From Carboxylicivirga sediminis (GTDB taxonomy: Bacteria; Bacteroidota; Bacteroidia; Bacteroidales; Marinilabiliaceae): a DNA stretch of 64,000 bases. Below, piece after piece: positions 1 through 9,908 of the stretch; positions within the stretch are counted from its first letter, which is position 1; the number at the start of each line of letters is the position of its first letter. Both the position numbers and the translations under genes were made by a program. The DNA lies in NCBI RefSeq assembly GCF_018156225.1, contig NZ_JAGTAR010000017.1, positions 1-64,000 on the forward strand, given 5' to 3'. Under the pieces are notes generated by a model that saw only the letters and a list, made by a program, of their open reading frames with translations, was not told the origin of the DNA and made no database searches.

Positions 1-243
1 TTTGTAAAGGCCGTTAAAGCCCCCATGCCTTGGACCGATGTCATGCCAACAGGTGGCGTTACCTGTGAGAAGGAGAACTTATCAGAATGGTTTGCTGTAG
101 GAGTGACTTGTGTGGGCATTGGCTCTAATCTGTTTTCCAAAGCGATTATGGAAAGGCAGGACTGGGAAATGCTTGAAGAAAAAGCTAAGGAATTAATAGT
201 GATAATAGGTGATATTTGCTCAAGAGAGAATTTGAATATTTAG
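1..243 (+). CDS. eda: KDPG/KHG aldolase, C-terminal fragment
   Basis: This is the last 80 codons of a reading frame already open at the window edge. The start and the catalytic lysine lie outside. The visible part contains PTGGV followed by an NL-x-EWF segment and a VGIGSNLF motif, which form the C-terminal phosphate-binding part of class I 2-keto-3-deoxy-6-phosphogluconate aldolases of the bifunctional KDPG/KHG family. These cytosolic enzymes split KDPG into pyruvate and glyceraldehyde 3-phosphate, typically in uronate or gluconate catabolism. The upstream context (often a sugar kinase) is not visible. No clear terminator follows directly. Family assignment is fairly sure from the C-terminal motifs; substrate preference is not determinable. 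Confidence 0.82.
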   Translation, partial: FVKAVKAPMPWTDVMPTGGVTCEKENLSEWFAVGVTCVGIGSNLFSKAIMERQDWEMLEEKAKELIVIIGDICSRENLNI

Positions 244-621
244 CTTGACTTTTTATTTCTATTAGAAATCTGTTCTTTTGGGGACTGTAATCTAAACTCT
301 GTCTGGATTCGATTTAGTAGTTTCTTCCTTATTTATTAGTGCAGTAGGTTCTGCAAAAGCGTTGATTTAAGTCTTTGCTTCAAATGGTGTTTCACATTGC
401 TAACATATTTCTGGAATCTTCAGCTTGCTAAATGAGGATGAAATAAGACTGATTAAGGCGCACATTGTCATCAATTAGCGCGCGGTACAGTTATGGTACA
501 AATGCCAGGTTAAAATCAATGAAATTTCAATACTATTTATAATTGATTAAATACAAAAATCCCGGTAAAACGCTGTCTTACCGGGATTTTGTTATTGTTG
601 TCTATCGTTTGTGATAGTCGT
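244..621. other. Gene-free interval between eda and dnaK
   Basis: About 380 bases between two convergent genes. It holds the dnaK terminator near 555-590. I see no further coding region, RNA gene or convincing promoter in the rest, which is AT-rich. Confidence 0.5.
547..592 (-). terminator. Intrinsic terminator of dnaK
   Basis: A perfect 13-bp stem is formed by 556-568 and 578-590 around a 9-nt loop. It is followed on the minus strand by a run of T. It lies about 30 bases downstream of the dnaK stop and could also stop transcripts arriving from the plus strand. Confidence 0.85.
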
Positions 622-2532
622 TTACTTCACTTCTTCGAAGTCCACATCTGTTACTTCGTCGTCTTTACCACCCTGAGCTTCTGCTCCTGCCTGTGCACCT
701 GCATCAGGTCCTGGCTGAGCACCTGCCTGCTGGCTAGCGTTGTACATCTCTTGCGAGGCAGCCTGGAATACAGTATTTAGCTCAGTAGTTGCCGCGTCAA
801 TAGCTGCAATGTCCTGTGCTTTGTGCGCTTCCTTCAGCTTTTCAAGAGCCGCTTCGATAGGTTGCTTTTTGTCAGCTGGCAATTTGTCACCAAACTCTTT
901 CAGTTGCTTTTCAGTTTGGAAAATCAAGCTGTCAGCACCATTCAACTTATCAATCTTTTCTTTGGCCTGCTTATCTGAATCAGCATTGGCTTCAGCTTCT
1001 TCTTTCATGCGTTTGATTTCGTCATCAGACAAACCAGAAGAGGCCTCGATACGGATACTTTGCTCTTTACCTGTTGCTTTATCCTTAGCAGTTACGTGCA
1101 AAATACCGTTAGCATCAATATCAAATGTTACTTCAATTTGAGGCGTGGCACGTGGTGCTGGTGGAATACCATCCAGGTGGAAACGGCCAATGGTTTTGTT
1201 GTCTTTAGCCATTGAGCGCTCGCCCTGTAACACGTGAATCTCTACCGAAGGCTGGTTGTCAACTGCTGTAGTAAAGGTCTCAGACTTTTTAGTAGGGATT
1301 GTTGTGTTGGCTTCAATCAGCTTAGTCATTACACCACCCATGGTTTCAATACCCAATGAAAGAGGCGTTACATCTAACAGAAGAACGTCTTTTACTTCAC
1401 CAGTTAATACACCACCCTGAATGGCTGCACCAATAGCTACTACCTCGTCAGGGTTAACACCTTTTGAAGGGGCTTTACCGAAGAAGTCCTCAACTACTTT
1501 CTGGATAGCAGGTATACGGGTTGAACCTCCTACTAAAATTACTTCGTCAATTTCTGATGGCGTCATGCCGGCATCTTTCAAAGCTGCTTTACATGGCTCC
1601 AGTGTGCGCTGAATCAGGTTGTCTGACAATTGCTCGAACTGAGCACGTGACAAGCTACGAACCAAGTGCTTTGGAATACCGTCAACCGGCATAATGTATG
1701 GCAAGTTGATTTCAGTGCTTGTTGATGATGATAACTCAATTTTAGCTTTTTCAGCCGCATCTTTCAAACGCTGAAGAGCCATTGGGTCTTTGCGTAAGTC
1801 GATGTTTTCATCTTTCATAAACTCATCAGCCAGCCAGTTGATGATTACATCATCGAAGTCATCACCACCCAGGTGAGTATCACCGTTGGTTGATTTTACT
1901 TCGAATACACCATCACCTAATTCTAATACTGAGATATCGAAAGTACCACCACCAAGGTCAAACACGGCCACTTTCATGTCGCGGTCCATCTTATCTAAAC
2001 CATAAGCTAACGAAGCAGCTGTAGGCTCGTTGATGATACGGCTCACTTTCAAACCTGCAATCTCACCAGCTTCTTTGGTAGCCTGACGCTGTGCATCATT
2101 AAAGTAAGCAGGCACTGTAATCACAGCCTCTGTTACTTCCTGACCAAGGTAATCTTCAGCTGTCTTCTTCATTTTCTGAAGTGTCATGGCTGAGATTTCC
2201 TGAGCCGAATATAAGCGATCGTCAATTTTAACACGAGGGGTGTTGTTGTCACCTTTTACAACCTCGTAAGGCACACGTTTCACTTCGTTTGGAATCTCAT
2301 CAAACATAGAGCCCATGAAGCGCTTAATCGAGTATATTGTTTTATGTGGGTTGGTGATTGCCTGACGCTTAGCCGGATCACCTACTTTACGTTCACCACC
2401 TTCAACAAAAGCTACGATTGAAGGAGTGGTTCTTTTACCTTCGCTGTTTGGAATCACAACCGGCTCGTTTCCTTCCATTACAGAAACACAAGAGTTAGTT
2501 GTTCCTAAGTCGATACCAATAATTTTTCCCAT
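622..2532 (-). CDS. dnaK: Chaperone protein DnaK (Hsp70)
   Basis: Cytosolic Hsp70 chaperone that binds exposed hydrophobic peptides in an ATP-driven cycle with DnaJ and GrpE. The 636-residue length fits the family (E. coli 638). Visible motifs are [10 protein letters not shown] at residues 5-14 (phosphate 1), DLGGGTFD near 190-200 (phosphate 2), GGSTRIP in the second lobe, the substrate-binding domain with [10 protein letters not shown], and an acidic tail ending in DVDFEEVK after a Gly/Ala/Gln-rich linker. The gene stands alone: neither grpE nor dnaJ is next to it. A possible -7 element (CAAAATTA on the plus strand, 2572-2579) lies 40 bases upstream. I see no CIRCE-type inverted repeat in the upstream gap. 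Confidence 0.98.
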   Translation of the reverse strand: MGKIIGIDLGTTNSCVSVMEGNEPVVIPNSEGKRTTPSIVAFVEGGERKVGDPAKRQAITNPHKTIYSIKRFMGSMFDEIPNEVKRVPYEVVKGDNNTPRVKIDDRLYSAQEISAMTLQKMKKTAEDYLGQEVTEAVITVPAYFNDAQRQATKEAGEIAGLKVSRIINEPTAASLAYGLDKMDRDMKVAVFDLGGGTFDISVLELGDGVFEVKSTNGDTHLGGDDFDDVIINWLADEFMKDENIDLRKDPMALQRLKDAAEKAKIELSSSTSTEINLPYIMPVDGIPKHLVRSLSRAQFEQLSDNLIQRTLEPCKAALKDAGMTPSEIDEVILVGGSTRIPAIQKVVEDFFGKAPSKGVNPDEVVAIGAAIQGGVLTGEVKDVLLLDVTPLSLGIETMGGVMTKLIEANTTIPTKKSETFTTAVDNQPSVEIHVLQGERSMAKDNKTIGRFHLDGIPPAPRATPQIEVTFDIDANGILHVTAKDKATGKEQSIRIEASSGLSDDEIKRMKEEAEANADSDKQAKEKIDKLNGADSLIFQTEKQLKEFGDKLPADKKQPIEAALEKLKEAHKAQDIAAIDAATTELNTVFQAASQEMYNASQQAGAQPGPDAGAQAGAEAQGGKDDEVTDVDFEEVK

Positions 2533-2699
2533 TGTTATGTAATTATCTTGTTATTCTTTTAATGTTTGCTTCAAAATTACGGGGAGCAATAATCAAATGG
2601 TATGCCATTGCAAAATGTGCCGTTTTTTGTGCAAATATGACAGAGAAGAATACAAGAAATGGAAAAGTCTGTCAGGTTGAGTGACAGAATGACAAATTT

Positions 2700-3944
2700 C
2701 TATTGCAATCTGATGGTATCGAGCTGGGCAGCATTCTCTGGTTCGACGGTTAAGACGATGTCTTTTTCATCGAGCCCTTGTAGTATCTCAAAAAACTGTT
2801 CGTTTTCAATGCCAACAGTTACTTCTTGTCTTACGACCGATAGTCCGCTTTTTTTGAAAACATATTTTAACGAGTCGCTACCTCTGACTGCACTTTTCTC
2901 AATAAATAAGGTATTGCTCTTGCTTTGGGTAATAATGGTGTTACTGGTTGTCATGTTTGGCAGTAGGGCTGCCGTATAGTCATCCAGCTTCACTTTTACT
3001 TTAAAGCCGTTCTGAAATTCGCCCGGAATTTCCTGTCCGATGTTAGCGATACTAATGATTTGCCCTTTAAACACCTCCTTGGGGAATGCATCAATAGTAA
3101 TGTTCACCTGCTGACCGGTTTTAACTTTAGCAATATCAATCTCTTTAACATACATTTCTGAGATAATGGAACTAAGGTCGGGCAGGGTGGCAATCAGAGG
3201 CATCCATCGTCCTACGCGGGAGCCTACCTTCACCTTTTGACCTTCGTAGCTATTGCCGTAAATAATCATGCCATCAGCGGGTGATTTAATGGTGAGCTCG
3301 CTTCGCAGTTGTTCCAATAAGGCCTTTTTACGCTCGTAGCGATCCAATTTTCTTTGGTTGCGGGCTATTTTGGTTTTGTGCTTTTGTGTTTTAGTTATTA
3401 AGTCGCGTTGTGCTTTTGATAACGAACGTTGTGCTTTTTCAAGTTCGATTTGTGTTTGTCGCTGCACAGCTTTTGATTCAAAGGTTGATTGTTCAACTTT
3501 TATTTTAGTATCCAATACCAAATCTTTCTCCTTCTGTATGGTTTCTCTTTGTGCTGCCAGCTCAAGGCTGGAGTCAATTTTGGCATCTTCCACTAAAGTA
3601 TAGTGTTCATTCAGCTTTTCATTAACACTGGCCAGGTTTTCTTCAACCTCGGTTGGCTCAAGTTGAGCCACCTGGTCACCCGCCTTTACAATCTTTCCTT
3701 CTTCAACAATGCTGAGGATTTTCATAGCCCATATATCTACCTCGTCGTTGAAGCTGACCTCAGGTACCAGAATATCTACAGCTTTTTCGGCCTTTAATTC
3801 GCCAGTAACAACCACAGTGGCTTCAATAATTCCTTTTTTTACAGTAACCGTTCTGTCTGAGTTTTTAAGCAGATGCCATGGTTGCCATATGATGATAGCT
3901 ACCAGTGTAATGCCTCCTAATATGCCAATGGTCTTTTTATTCAT
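2700..3944 (-). CDS. HlyD/MacA-type periplasmic adaptor, last gene of efflux operon
   Basis: Membrane-fusion protein expected to link an inner-membrane transporter to a TolC channel. Of 414 residues, positions 5-22 are a hydrophobic N-terminal anchor. A lipoyl-like half-motif follows, then a long charged coiled coil (about 95-205, rich in Lys/Glu/Gln), a second lipoyl half (SPADGMIIYG) and beta-barrel domains to about 330. It starts 3 bases after the TolC-like gene stop and is the last gene of the operon. It is a paralogue of the adaptor at 6837-8147; both share an ELPDLSS or TLPDLSS segment and a QEIPG/QVIPD-type stretch. Two adaptors in one operon is unusual. The substrate is unknown. Confidence 0.85.
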   Translation of the reverse strand: MNKKTIGILGGITLVAIIIWQPWHLLKNSDRTVTVKKGIIEATVVVTGELKAEKAVDILVPEVSFNDEVDIWAMKILSIVEEGKIVKAGDQVAQLEPTEVEENLASVNEKLNEHYTLVEDAKIDSSLELAAQRETIQKEKDLVLDTKIKVEQSTFESKAVQRQTQIELEKAQRSLSKAQRDLITKTQKHKTKIARNQRKLDRYERKKALLEQLRSELTIKSPADGMIIYGNSYEGQKVKVGSRVGRWMPLIATLPDLSSIISEMYVKEIDIAKVKTGQQVNITIDAFPKEVFKGQIISIANIGQEIPGEFQNGFKVKVKLDDYTAALLPNMTTSNTIITQSKSNTLFIEKSAVRGSDSLKYVFKKSGLSVVRQEVTVGIENEQFFEILQGLDEKDIVLTVEPENAAQLDTIRLQ

Positions 3945-3947
3945 AGT

Positions 3948-5444
3948 TTAGTTTTCCAAAAGGTAGTCCAGCGATTTGATTAAGCTCTCATTTCGGTCAA
4001 AATCATAAAGTGTAATTTGACGAATCGAATAGTAGCCTCTCCAGAATTCCGATAAGGCCACAATGTACTGGCGACGGGCATTGTCAAGGGAGTTACGGGC
4101 AGCGTTGAGTTTAATAACATCTACCTTATCAATCATAAAGCGCTGTTTGGTCACATTGTATCCCAGTTGTGCCACAGTATCAGCTTTTGCCGAAATGTCC
4201 ACTTGTTCTTCCTGCAGGTTGAATTGAAGGATGCGCATAACAATATCTTGTTCGAAATCAATCAAAGCCTGTTTGACCTCTGCTTCTGCCACTTGCTTGT
4301 TTGACTTGGCCATCAATATCTTTCCTCGGCGAGTTCCCCAATCAATGATAGGCGCATTGAGTGTTACTCCCAAACCTCTGTCATCGCCATAGGGTGGGGT
4401 GTAGAGGTCGCTTATGTTATCCGCCTGCTTATTGATTCCAATATTAGCGCTTAAGTCTGCACTTAAACCACTGGTGGATCGTGTTCGGGCAATGTCTTCA
4501 TTTGCTCGTATTAACTTTGCCTCCAGTTCTAAAATTGTTGGATTATTCTCTTTAGCTAAGTCAAGAGCCCTGTCGGCATTGATTTTTAATCCGGGAATAG
4601 TATTTGGGATTAGTGGTGTGATAACTATTTCTTTATCAAAGCCTAAGAATGAATTTAGTTGGTTTTGTGTCTGCTTTAGTGTGACCTCGGCTTGTGTTCT
4701 TGACATTTTGGCATTCAGGTATGATAGTTCGAGGTCCAACAGTTCATCCTGCGTAACAGTACCTATCTGAAAGCGTCCTTTACCAACATTATAAAGCGTA
4801 TCGGCATTAGCGAGATTGGTTTCGGCAATATTAAGGTCAATGTGGGCGGCAACTACATTAAAAAATATTCTGACCGTCTGTTGTGAAAGGGCTTCCATTT
4901 CGGCCAGGAATTGCTTTTTAGCCTGTTCAAATTCTAAGGGTCTGAGTTTAGATTCCCATTTGAACTTATTGTATCCGGTTAATGGTTGGCTGAGGCGAAT
5001 ACTAATGGGCACGGAAGTATAGCTGGTATTTTCAGAGCGCATATTTTCAAGCCGTCTGGCATTAGATGAAAGGCTCAACTCACCACCTGTAAATGTAATA
5101 TTTTGATTCACAGAAAGTCCAATATCACTAGAGATGCGCTCATCGGGTACGAATATAAAATCGCCTGATTCGGAATCGTACTGTGGTGTAACCGAACGGT
5201 TGTAATTAAATGGCGTTGTATTGAGACGTAAACCTGGTAACTGCGACGCTTTAAAACTCCTGAAGTCCCAGTAGCTTGCCAGGTACATGTTTTTTGATTT
5301 AAAGCTGGAGATGGATTGCAGCTTGGCAAGCTGTATGGCCTCATTGAGTGTCAAACTCATTTTTTGTTTTAACGAGTCGGCTGAGACTTGCGCACCGACT
5401 TGTAAATAACCAGTTAATAGGATTAGAGATAGGATGTAACGCAT
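3948..5444 (-). CDS. TolC-family outer-membrane efflux channel
   Basis: 498 residues with a signal peptide at 1-20 ending in VGAQ and two OEP repeats rich in alpha-helical heptads (about 30-230 and 265-470). This is the layout of TolC-like trimers that form a beta-barrel in the outer membrane and an alpha tunnel in the periplasm. It begins 4 bases after the permease stop and lies immediately upstream of the second adaptor, so it is co-transcribed with both. It would give this efflux system its exit duct. Family assignment is secure from layout and context; the transported substrate is not known. Confidence 0.86.
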   Translation of the reverse strand: MRYILSLILLTGYLQVGAQVSADSLKQKMSLTLNEAIQLAKLQSISSFKSKNMYLASYWDFRSFKASQLPGLRLNTTPFNYNRSVTPQYDSESGDFIFVPDERISSDIGLSVNQNITFTGGELSLSSNARRLENMRSENTSYTSVPISIRLSQPLTGYNKFKWESKLRPLEFEQAKKQFLAEMEALSQQTVRIFFNVVAAHIDLNIAETNLANADTLYNVGKGRFQIGTVTQDELLDLELSYLNAKMSRTQAEVTLKQTQNQLNSFLGFDKEIVITPLIPNTIPGLKINADRALDLAKENNPTILELEAKLIRANEDIARTRSTSGLSADLSANIGINKQADNISDLYTPPYGDDRGLGVTLNAPIIDWGTRRGKILMAKSNKQVAEAEVKQALIDFEQDIVMRILQFNLQEEQVDISAKADTVAQLGYNVTKQRFMIDKVDVIKLNAARNSLDNARRQYIVALSEFWRGYYSIRQITLYDFDRNESLIKSLDYLLEN

Positions 5445-5448
5445 GAGT

Positions 5449-6825
5449 TTAGTGTCTTAATGATTCAACAGGATCCTGGCTGGCAGCACTTTTAGCCGGG
5501 ATGTATCCGAATATGATACCTACCGTCGCTGATACGCCAAAGGCAACAATAACAGAAAAGAATGAAACGATGGTTTTAATATCGGCCATCAGGTGAATAA
5601 GGTGAGCCAGTAAAACCCCCAGTATGATGCCGATTAATCCACCGGAGATACTGATTAAGGTTGATTCGGCCAAAAACTGAACAATGATGTCCTTACGTGA
5701 TGCTCCAATGGCCTGTCGAGTTCCTATTTCGCGAATACGTTCCCACACTGAGGCCAGCATGATGTTCATGATGCCAATGCCACCTACAATAAGTGAGATG
5801 CCAGCAATAGCACCCAAAACTATATTGAATATTTCATTGGTTTTTTGTTGTTGTTTCAACAGTAGCTCAGGCACGGTTACTTCAAAATCGTAAATATTTG
5901 AATGCCGTCTTAAGATGAGTCGTTTAATGACATCGGCTGTGGCCGATAACTGTTCCGTTTCATCCACCTGAACAATTATCTTATCAAGCTGGTTGGTGGT
6001 TTTTCCCGAAGCTTTGGGTGCTTCATCCTCCGGGTTACCGCCCATGAAAAAGACAAATCCGCCACCTGCCATGTTGTCCATTACCTCAGGTTTTATGGCG
6101 CCTCTGTCCTTAAAACGCATCAGCATGGTTTTAATGGGGATGATTATTTTGTTGTCACTACTGCTGATGCCCATTTCATCAGATGCAGAAGCTGTAAAGT
6201 CGCGTTTTTCGATAGTGCCTATTACTTGCAGCCATACCTGGCCACACTTGATATACTGCCCAACAGGATCACTTTGATTGAAAAAGCGGTTACGTATGTT
6301 GTCACCAATTATACAAACGGGCGTTCCCATGTCAGAGTGTTGTTCGCTGAAATGCTTGCCCTGATCAATAACAATATTAAGCATTTCGAAATAGTCTGGT
6401 GATACACCTTCAAGCGTTACAGGGTAACTTTTACCCTTTTTAATGGCATGATAGTTCAGTGAAACAACCGGACTGACCTTTTTGACGGATGGTATGGTTT
6501 CAATAATGGAATTGGCATCCAATTGATGAAGGCCTTTGGAGAATTTCTTTTTTTTATTGCCGTTGTCGGCGTTTACGCCATTGCCATCTATTGATTGGTC
6601 CACAGGAGTAATAATTATATTATTGACACCTACCAGCTTTATCTGTTCGAGCACCTCTTGTTGGGCACCTTTACCAATGGCCAGCATACTAATAACCGCT
6701 GCAACGCCAAACATAATACCAAGTGCTGTGAGAAACGATTTTACTTTATTGGATAAAATGGCTTCTATGGCAATGGTAATATTATGAGCATAGCGCAAGT
6801 ATATTTGAAACGGAGTTTTTCTCAT
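5449..6825 (-). CDS. MacB/FtsX-like ABC transporter permease
   Basis: 458 residues. The start is placed at the ATG at 6825, 11 bases after the preceding stop; an in-frame TTG at 6840 would overlap the upstream gene. One N-terminal membrane segment (about 25-48) is followed by a large periplasmic MacB_PCD domain (about 50-320), then three membrane segments (about 335-450) carrying the FtsX-domain pattern GGIGIMNIML and RTREIG-like RIREIGTRQAIGA. Such permeases do not pump but transmit ATPase movements to the periplasm (mechanotransmission). No ATP-binding domain is fused and none is encoded in the operon, so the partner ATPase must be supplied elsewhere. Confidence 0.88.
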   Translation of the reverse strand: MRKTPFQIYLRYAHNITIAIEAILSNKVKSFLTALGIMFGVAAVISMLAIGKGAQQEVLEQIKLVGVNNIIITPVDQSIDGNGVNADNGNKKKKFSKGLHQLDANSIIETIPSVKKVSPVVSLNYHAIKKGKSYPVTLEGVSPDYFEMLNIVIDQGKHFSEQHSDMGTPVCIIGDNIRNRFFNQSDPVGQYIKCGQVWLQVIGTIEKRDFTASASDEMGISSSDNKIIIPIKTMLMRFKDRGAIKPEVMDNMAGGGFVFFMGGNPEDEAPKASGKTTNQLDKIIVQVDETEQLSATADVIKRLILRRHSNIYDFEVTVPELLLKQQQKTNEIFNIVLGAIAGISLIVGGIGIMNIMLASVWERIREIGTRQAIGASRKDIIVQFLAESTLISISGGLIGIILGVLLAHLIHLMADIKTIVSFFSVIVAFGVSATVGIIFGYIPAKSAASQDPVESLRH

Positions 6826-6836
6826 GGTCGGTGGTA

Positions 6837-8147
6837 TCAAATATTAGCAGGTTCATTGTTTAGGCTGTCTGCCTTTGCTTTTAACTCACGCTCATATATT
6901 TCAATGCCGCTAAATAGCTTCTTATCTGCGTCTGTGGGGGTATTCATTAACAGTTCATCGGCCTCATTCACACCATCAATCAGCTGCACATGGTTTTCGT
7001 TACTGATGCCCAACTGCACTATCTGTTTACGATATGCATTGCCACCTTCTTTAATAAATACAAAGCTCAAAGAGTCGTTGGAGAATATGCATTCAAGTGG
7101 TGCGTATATAATATCCTCCAAATAAGCTGTATTAATAATATTGCTGGTGGTCATGGCTGGGCGTAGGTCTTTATCAGTACCATCAATTTTGACAGAAACT
7201 TCAAACACCTTTGCGTCGCCATCGGGAATGACCTGCCCGATATTAGCCACCGAAATGACTTCGCCATCAAAACTTTTTTCAGGAAAGGCATCAATGCCTA
7301 CTTTGACTGATTGCCCCACCTTAACTTTTGAAATATCTATTTCGTTGATAAAGGTTTTGGAGAGCATTGAACTTAGATCAGGTAATTCGGCTATTTGCGG
7401 GCGCCATCGACTGATGGTTGAGCCTGCTTTAATCTTTTTGCCAAAGCGATCGTAACTATAAATAACCAATCCTGGTTTTGGAGCTTTTACCTCAAGTACT
7501 TTGAATAGCTTATCAATGTCATTGACCTTATCCTGCTTTACTTTAACTTTTTCCCACGCACGGTAAACTTTAAACTCGTCTTGCTTTTGTTTTAGCTTGT
7601 AGTTCCGTTTCTTCTGCTCCAGATCGCGCTCCGAACGTTCAACGTCAAGTTTTGCCTTTCGCTTAACGGCCGGCGACTCGTAAATGGATTGCTCCAGAAT
7701 CAGCTTTTTTTCTTCCAAATCAACATCAGCATTAAGCAACTCGTCGCGCAATGTGCTTAGGTTTAGGTTAGTATCGATTTTAGCATCTTCGTAGGCATTA
7801 AGCGACGTTTCAAGTTCCTCCTGTGCCTTTGTTCTAAGTTCTTCTACGGCAGCATGGTCGAGCGTAGCAACATAACCGCCTGAGTCAACAACCGTTCCTT
7901 CTTCAACAATGTTCGATACTTTAATCTCGTACATATCTATGTTACGGCTCGACATTTCTTTAGGCAGAACTATAAGTTCAGAGTTTTCGGTCTGTAACTG
8001 TCCTGTCGAATATACACGTGCCGTAAAGTCACCTTTTACTGCCTTGGTAGATAGATGATTATCATCCGATTGTTTTCTGGGGATAAGTAGTAGGGATAGG
8101 GTACCTATAGCTATGCAGGCTATAATAATGTAATGCTTCTTCTTCAT
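6837..8147 (-). CDS. HlyD/MacA-type periplasmic adaptor, first gene of efflux operon
   Basis: 436 residues with an N-terminal membrane anchor (about 6-23), a lipoyl-like half, a long coiled coil (about 100-215, very rich in Lys, Glu and Gln), a second lipoyl half (KAPKPGLVIYS) and barrel domains. It belongs to the efflux periplasmic adaptor family that connects MacB-type permeases with TolC channels. It is the first gene of the order adaptor, permease, channel, adaptor, all on the minus strand with gaps of 15 bases or less. The upstream gap of about 110 bases to glmM contains the glmM terminator and presumably this operon's promoter. Confidence 0.86.
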   Translation of the reverse strand: MKKKHYIIIACIAIGTLSLLLIPRKQSDDNHLSTKAVKGDFTARVYSTGQLQTENSELIVLPKEMSSRNIDMYEIKVSNIVEEGTVVDSGGYVATLDHAAVEELRTKAQEELETSLNAYEDAKIDTNLNLSTLRDELLNADVDLEEKKLILEQSIYESPAVKRKAKLDVERSERDLEQKKRNYKLKQKQDEFKVYRAWEKVKVKQDKVNDIDKLFKVLEVKAPKPGLVIYSYDRFGKKIKAGSTISRWRPQIAELPDLSSMLSKTFINEIDISKVKVGQSVKVGIDAFPEKSFDGEVISVANIGQVIPDGDAKVFEVSVKIDGTDKDLRPAMTTSNIINTAYLEDIIYAPLECIFSNDSLSFVFIKEGGNAYRKQIVQLGISNENHVQLIDGVNEADELLMNTPTDADKKLFSGIEIYERELKAKADSLNNEPANI

Positions 8148-8204
8148 AATACGTTAGATGCAGGTTTAGCAACTACGATTTTAGTTAAAAACTATATAAC
8201 GGCA

Positions 8205-8236
8205 CAAAAAAAAGCCCGTTTTTCAACGAGCTTTTT
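8205..8236 (-). terminator. Intrinsic terminator of glmM
   Basis: The stem pairs 8211-8220 with 8225-8234. Read on the minus strand it has one G-U wobble and a GAAA tetraloop, followed by eight T. It separates glmM from the efflux operon that follows on the same strand. Confidence 0.85.
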
Positions 8237-8258
8237 GTTAAATAATGTTAATACGCTA

Positions 8259-9641
8259 TTAAATCAAAGCTTTAATATCATTTATTATTGTTTGCGCTAA
8301 CTCATCAGCAGCTGCCATTGATTGAGCTTCGGCATAAATACGTATGATTGGTTCGGTGTTTGACTTACGCAATTGCACCCATTTATCAGGAAAATCTATT
8401 TTTAAACCATCAATGGTGTTGATGTCTTCGTTTTTATATTTCTCCTCAATGTTTTTTAAGATGCCATCTACATCAATGTCAGGTGTTAATTCAATCTTGT
8501 TCTTTGATATGTGGTACTCTGGGTATTTTGCACGCAGTTCGGAGCATTTGATGCCTGATTTTGCCAGATGTGTCAGGAATAAGCCAATACCAACCAATGC
8601 ATCACGACCATAGTGACTTTCAGGATAAATAACGCCGCCATTGCCTTCGCCTCCAATCAAGGCGTTTGTAGCTTTCATGGTGGCAACTACGTTAACTTCA
8701 CCAACAGCAGCCGGTGAATATTCGCCACCAAAGCTGCGCGTTACATCGGCTAAGGCACGTGATGATGACAGGTTGGATACTGTGTTACCAACTTGCTCTG
8801 ATAACAGATAGTCAGCTACGGCAACAAGTGTGTACTCTTCACCAAACATGCTGCCATCTTCATTAACAATAGCCAGTCGATCTACATCCGGGTCTACCAC
8901 AAAACCTACATCGGCTTTTTTCTCCTTAATAACCTTAGATATTTCAGTCAGATTTTCGGGCAGTGGCTCAGGGTTGTGTGGAAAGTGACCATTAGGTTCG
9001 CAATAAAGCTCAATGATATTGTTTACGCCCAATGCATTCAGAAGTTTTGGCAGTGCAACTCCACCAACACTATTTACGCAGTCAATGGCAACCGTAAAAT
9101 TTGCCTTTTTAATGGCATCCACGTCAACCATTCTCAGGTTAAGCACATGCTCTACGTGTAAGTCAGTATAGTTATCCAGTTCGCTTACTTGTCCCAAGTC
9201 ATCTACGTCGGCGAAAACAAAACTTTCGTCCTCTGCAATTTTTAGCACCTCGGCACCATCAGCTGCCGTTAAGAATTCACCTTTTTCATTTAAAAGCTTC
9301 AGGGCGTTCCATTGCTTAGGGTTATGACTGGCAGTAAGAATAATGCCACCGTGCGCTTTTTCTTCTGTTACAGCTATTTCGGTAGTAGGAGTGGTGGCTA
9401 AGCCAATATTTACAACATCAATACCTAATCCCTGAAGACTGCCGATCACCAGGTTTTTAACCATATCGCCCGAGATGCGTGCATCGCGTCCTACAACTAC
9501 TTTAATTTTACCTTTATGGCGCAGTTTAGCCCATTGCCCATATGCCGATGCAAATTTAACTACGTCAAGAGGTGACAGGCCTTCACCTACCTGGCCGCCT
9601 ATTGTACCTCTGATTCCAGAAATGGATTTAATTAATGTCAT
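8259..9641 (-). CDS. glmM: Phosphoglucosamine mutase (phosphohexomutase family)
   Basis: Cytosolic enzyme of the alpha-D-phosphohexomutase family. GlmM converts glucosamine 6-phosphate to glucosamine 1-phosphate on the way to UDP-GlcNAc for peptidoglycan and lipopolysaccharide. The 460-residue protein has the catalytic phosphoserine loop TASHNPKQ with Ser105, the metal-binding loop DPDVDR near 245, the sugar-binding loop GEGNGGV and a C-terminal phosphate-binding segment RKSNTEPIIRIY. GlmM is the most common annotation for this Bacteroidota type; a phosphomannomutase or phosphoglucomutase activity cannot be excluded from motifs alone. It is monocistronic, with its own terminator. Confidence 0.88.
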   Translation of the reverse strand: MTLIKSISGIRGTIGGQVGEGLSPLDVVKFASAYGQWAKLRHKGKIKVVVGRDARISGDMVKNLVIGSLQGLGIDVVNIGLATTPTTEIAVTEEKAHGGIILTASHNPKQWNALKLLNEKGEFLTAADGAEVLKIAEDESFVFADVDDLGQVSELDNYTDLHVEHVLNLRMVDVDAIKKANFTVAIDCVNSVGGVALPKLLNALGVNNIIELYCEPNGHFPHNPEPLPENLTEISKVIKEKKADVGFVVDPDVDRLAIVNEDGSMFGEEYTLVAVADYLLSEQVGNTVSNLSSSRALADVTRSFGGEYSPAAVGEVNVVATMKATNALIGGEGNGGVIYPESHYGRDALVGIGLFLTHLAKSGIKCSELRAKYPEYHISKNKIELTPDIDVDGILKNIEEKYKNEDINTIDGLKIDFPDKWVQLRKSNTEPIIRIYAEAQSMAAADELAQTIINDIKALI

Positions 9642-9908
9642 AAATAAATTGCTTTTAAAGATAAGTACGCAAAATTGGTTGTAATTTTTTAAAAAGCCAA
9701 TAATTTCTTACGAAACATTTTATAATAATTAAATATCGAATTTATTTTCTTACGTAAGGTTTCGAAAGCCATAAATCTTAGCTGTATGTTGACGGGCTTT
9801 ATTTTTTATTGTGTATTCAGCTAATTTTAGCTGGTTTTTTATCAACTTTGCACAGTTAAATATTTGAGTTTGCCACTGTTGGTAAGCTGATGCAACGAAT
9901 TGAACTAA

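Noticed and set aside
589-2979. Several plus-strand open frames opposite dnaK and the efflux adaptor
   Set aside because: They lie fully inside strong minus-strand genes, have odd compositions and no family features; they are shadows of the real coding strand.
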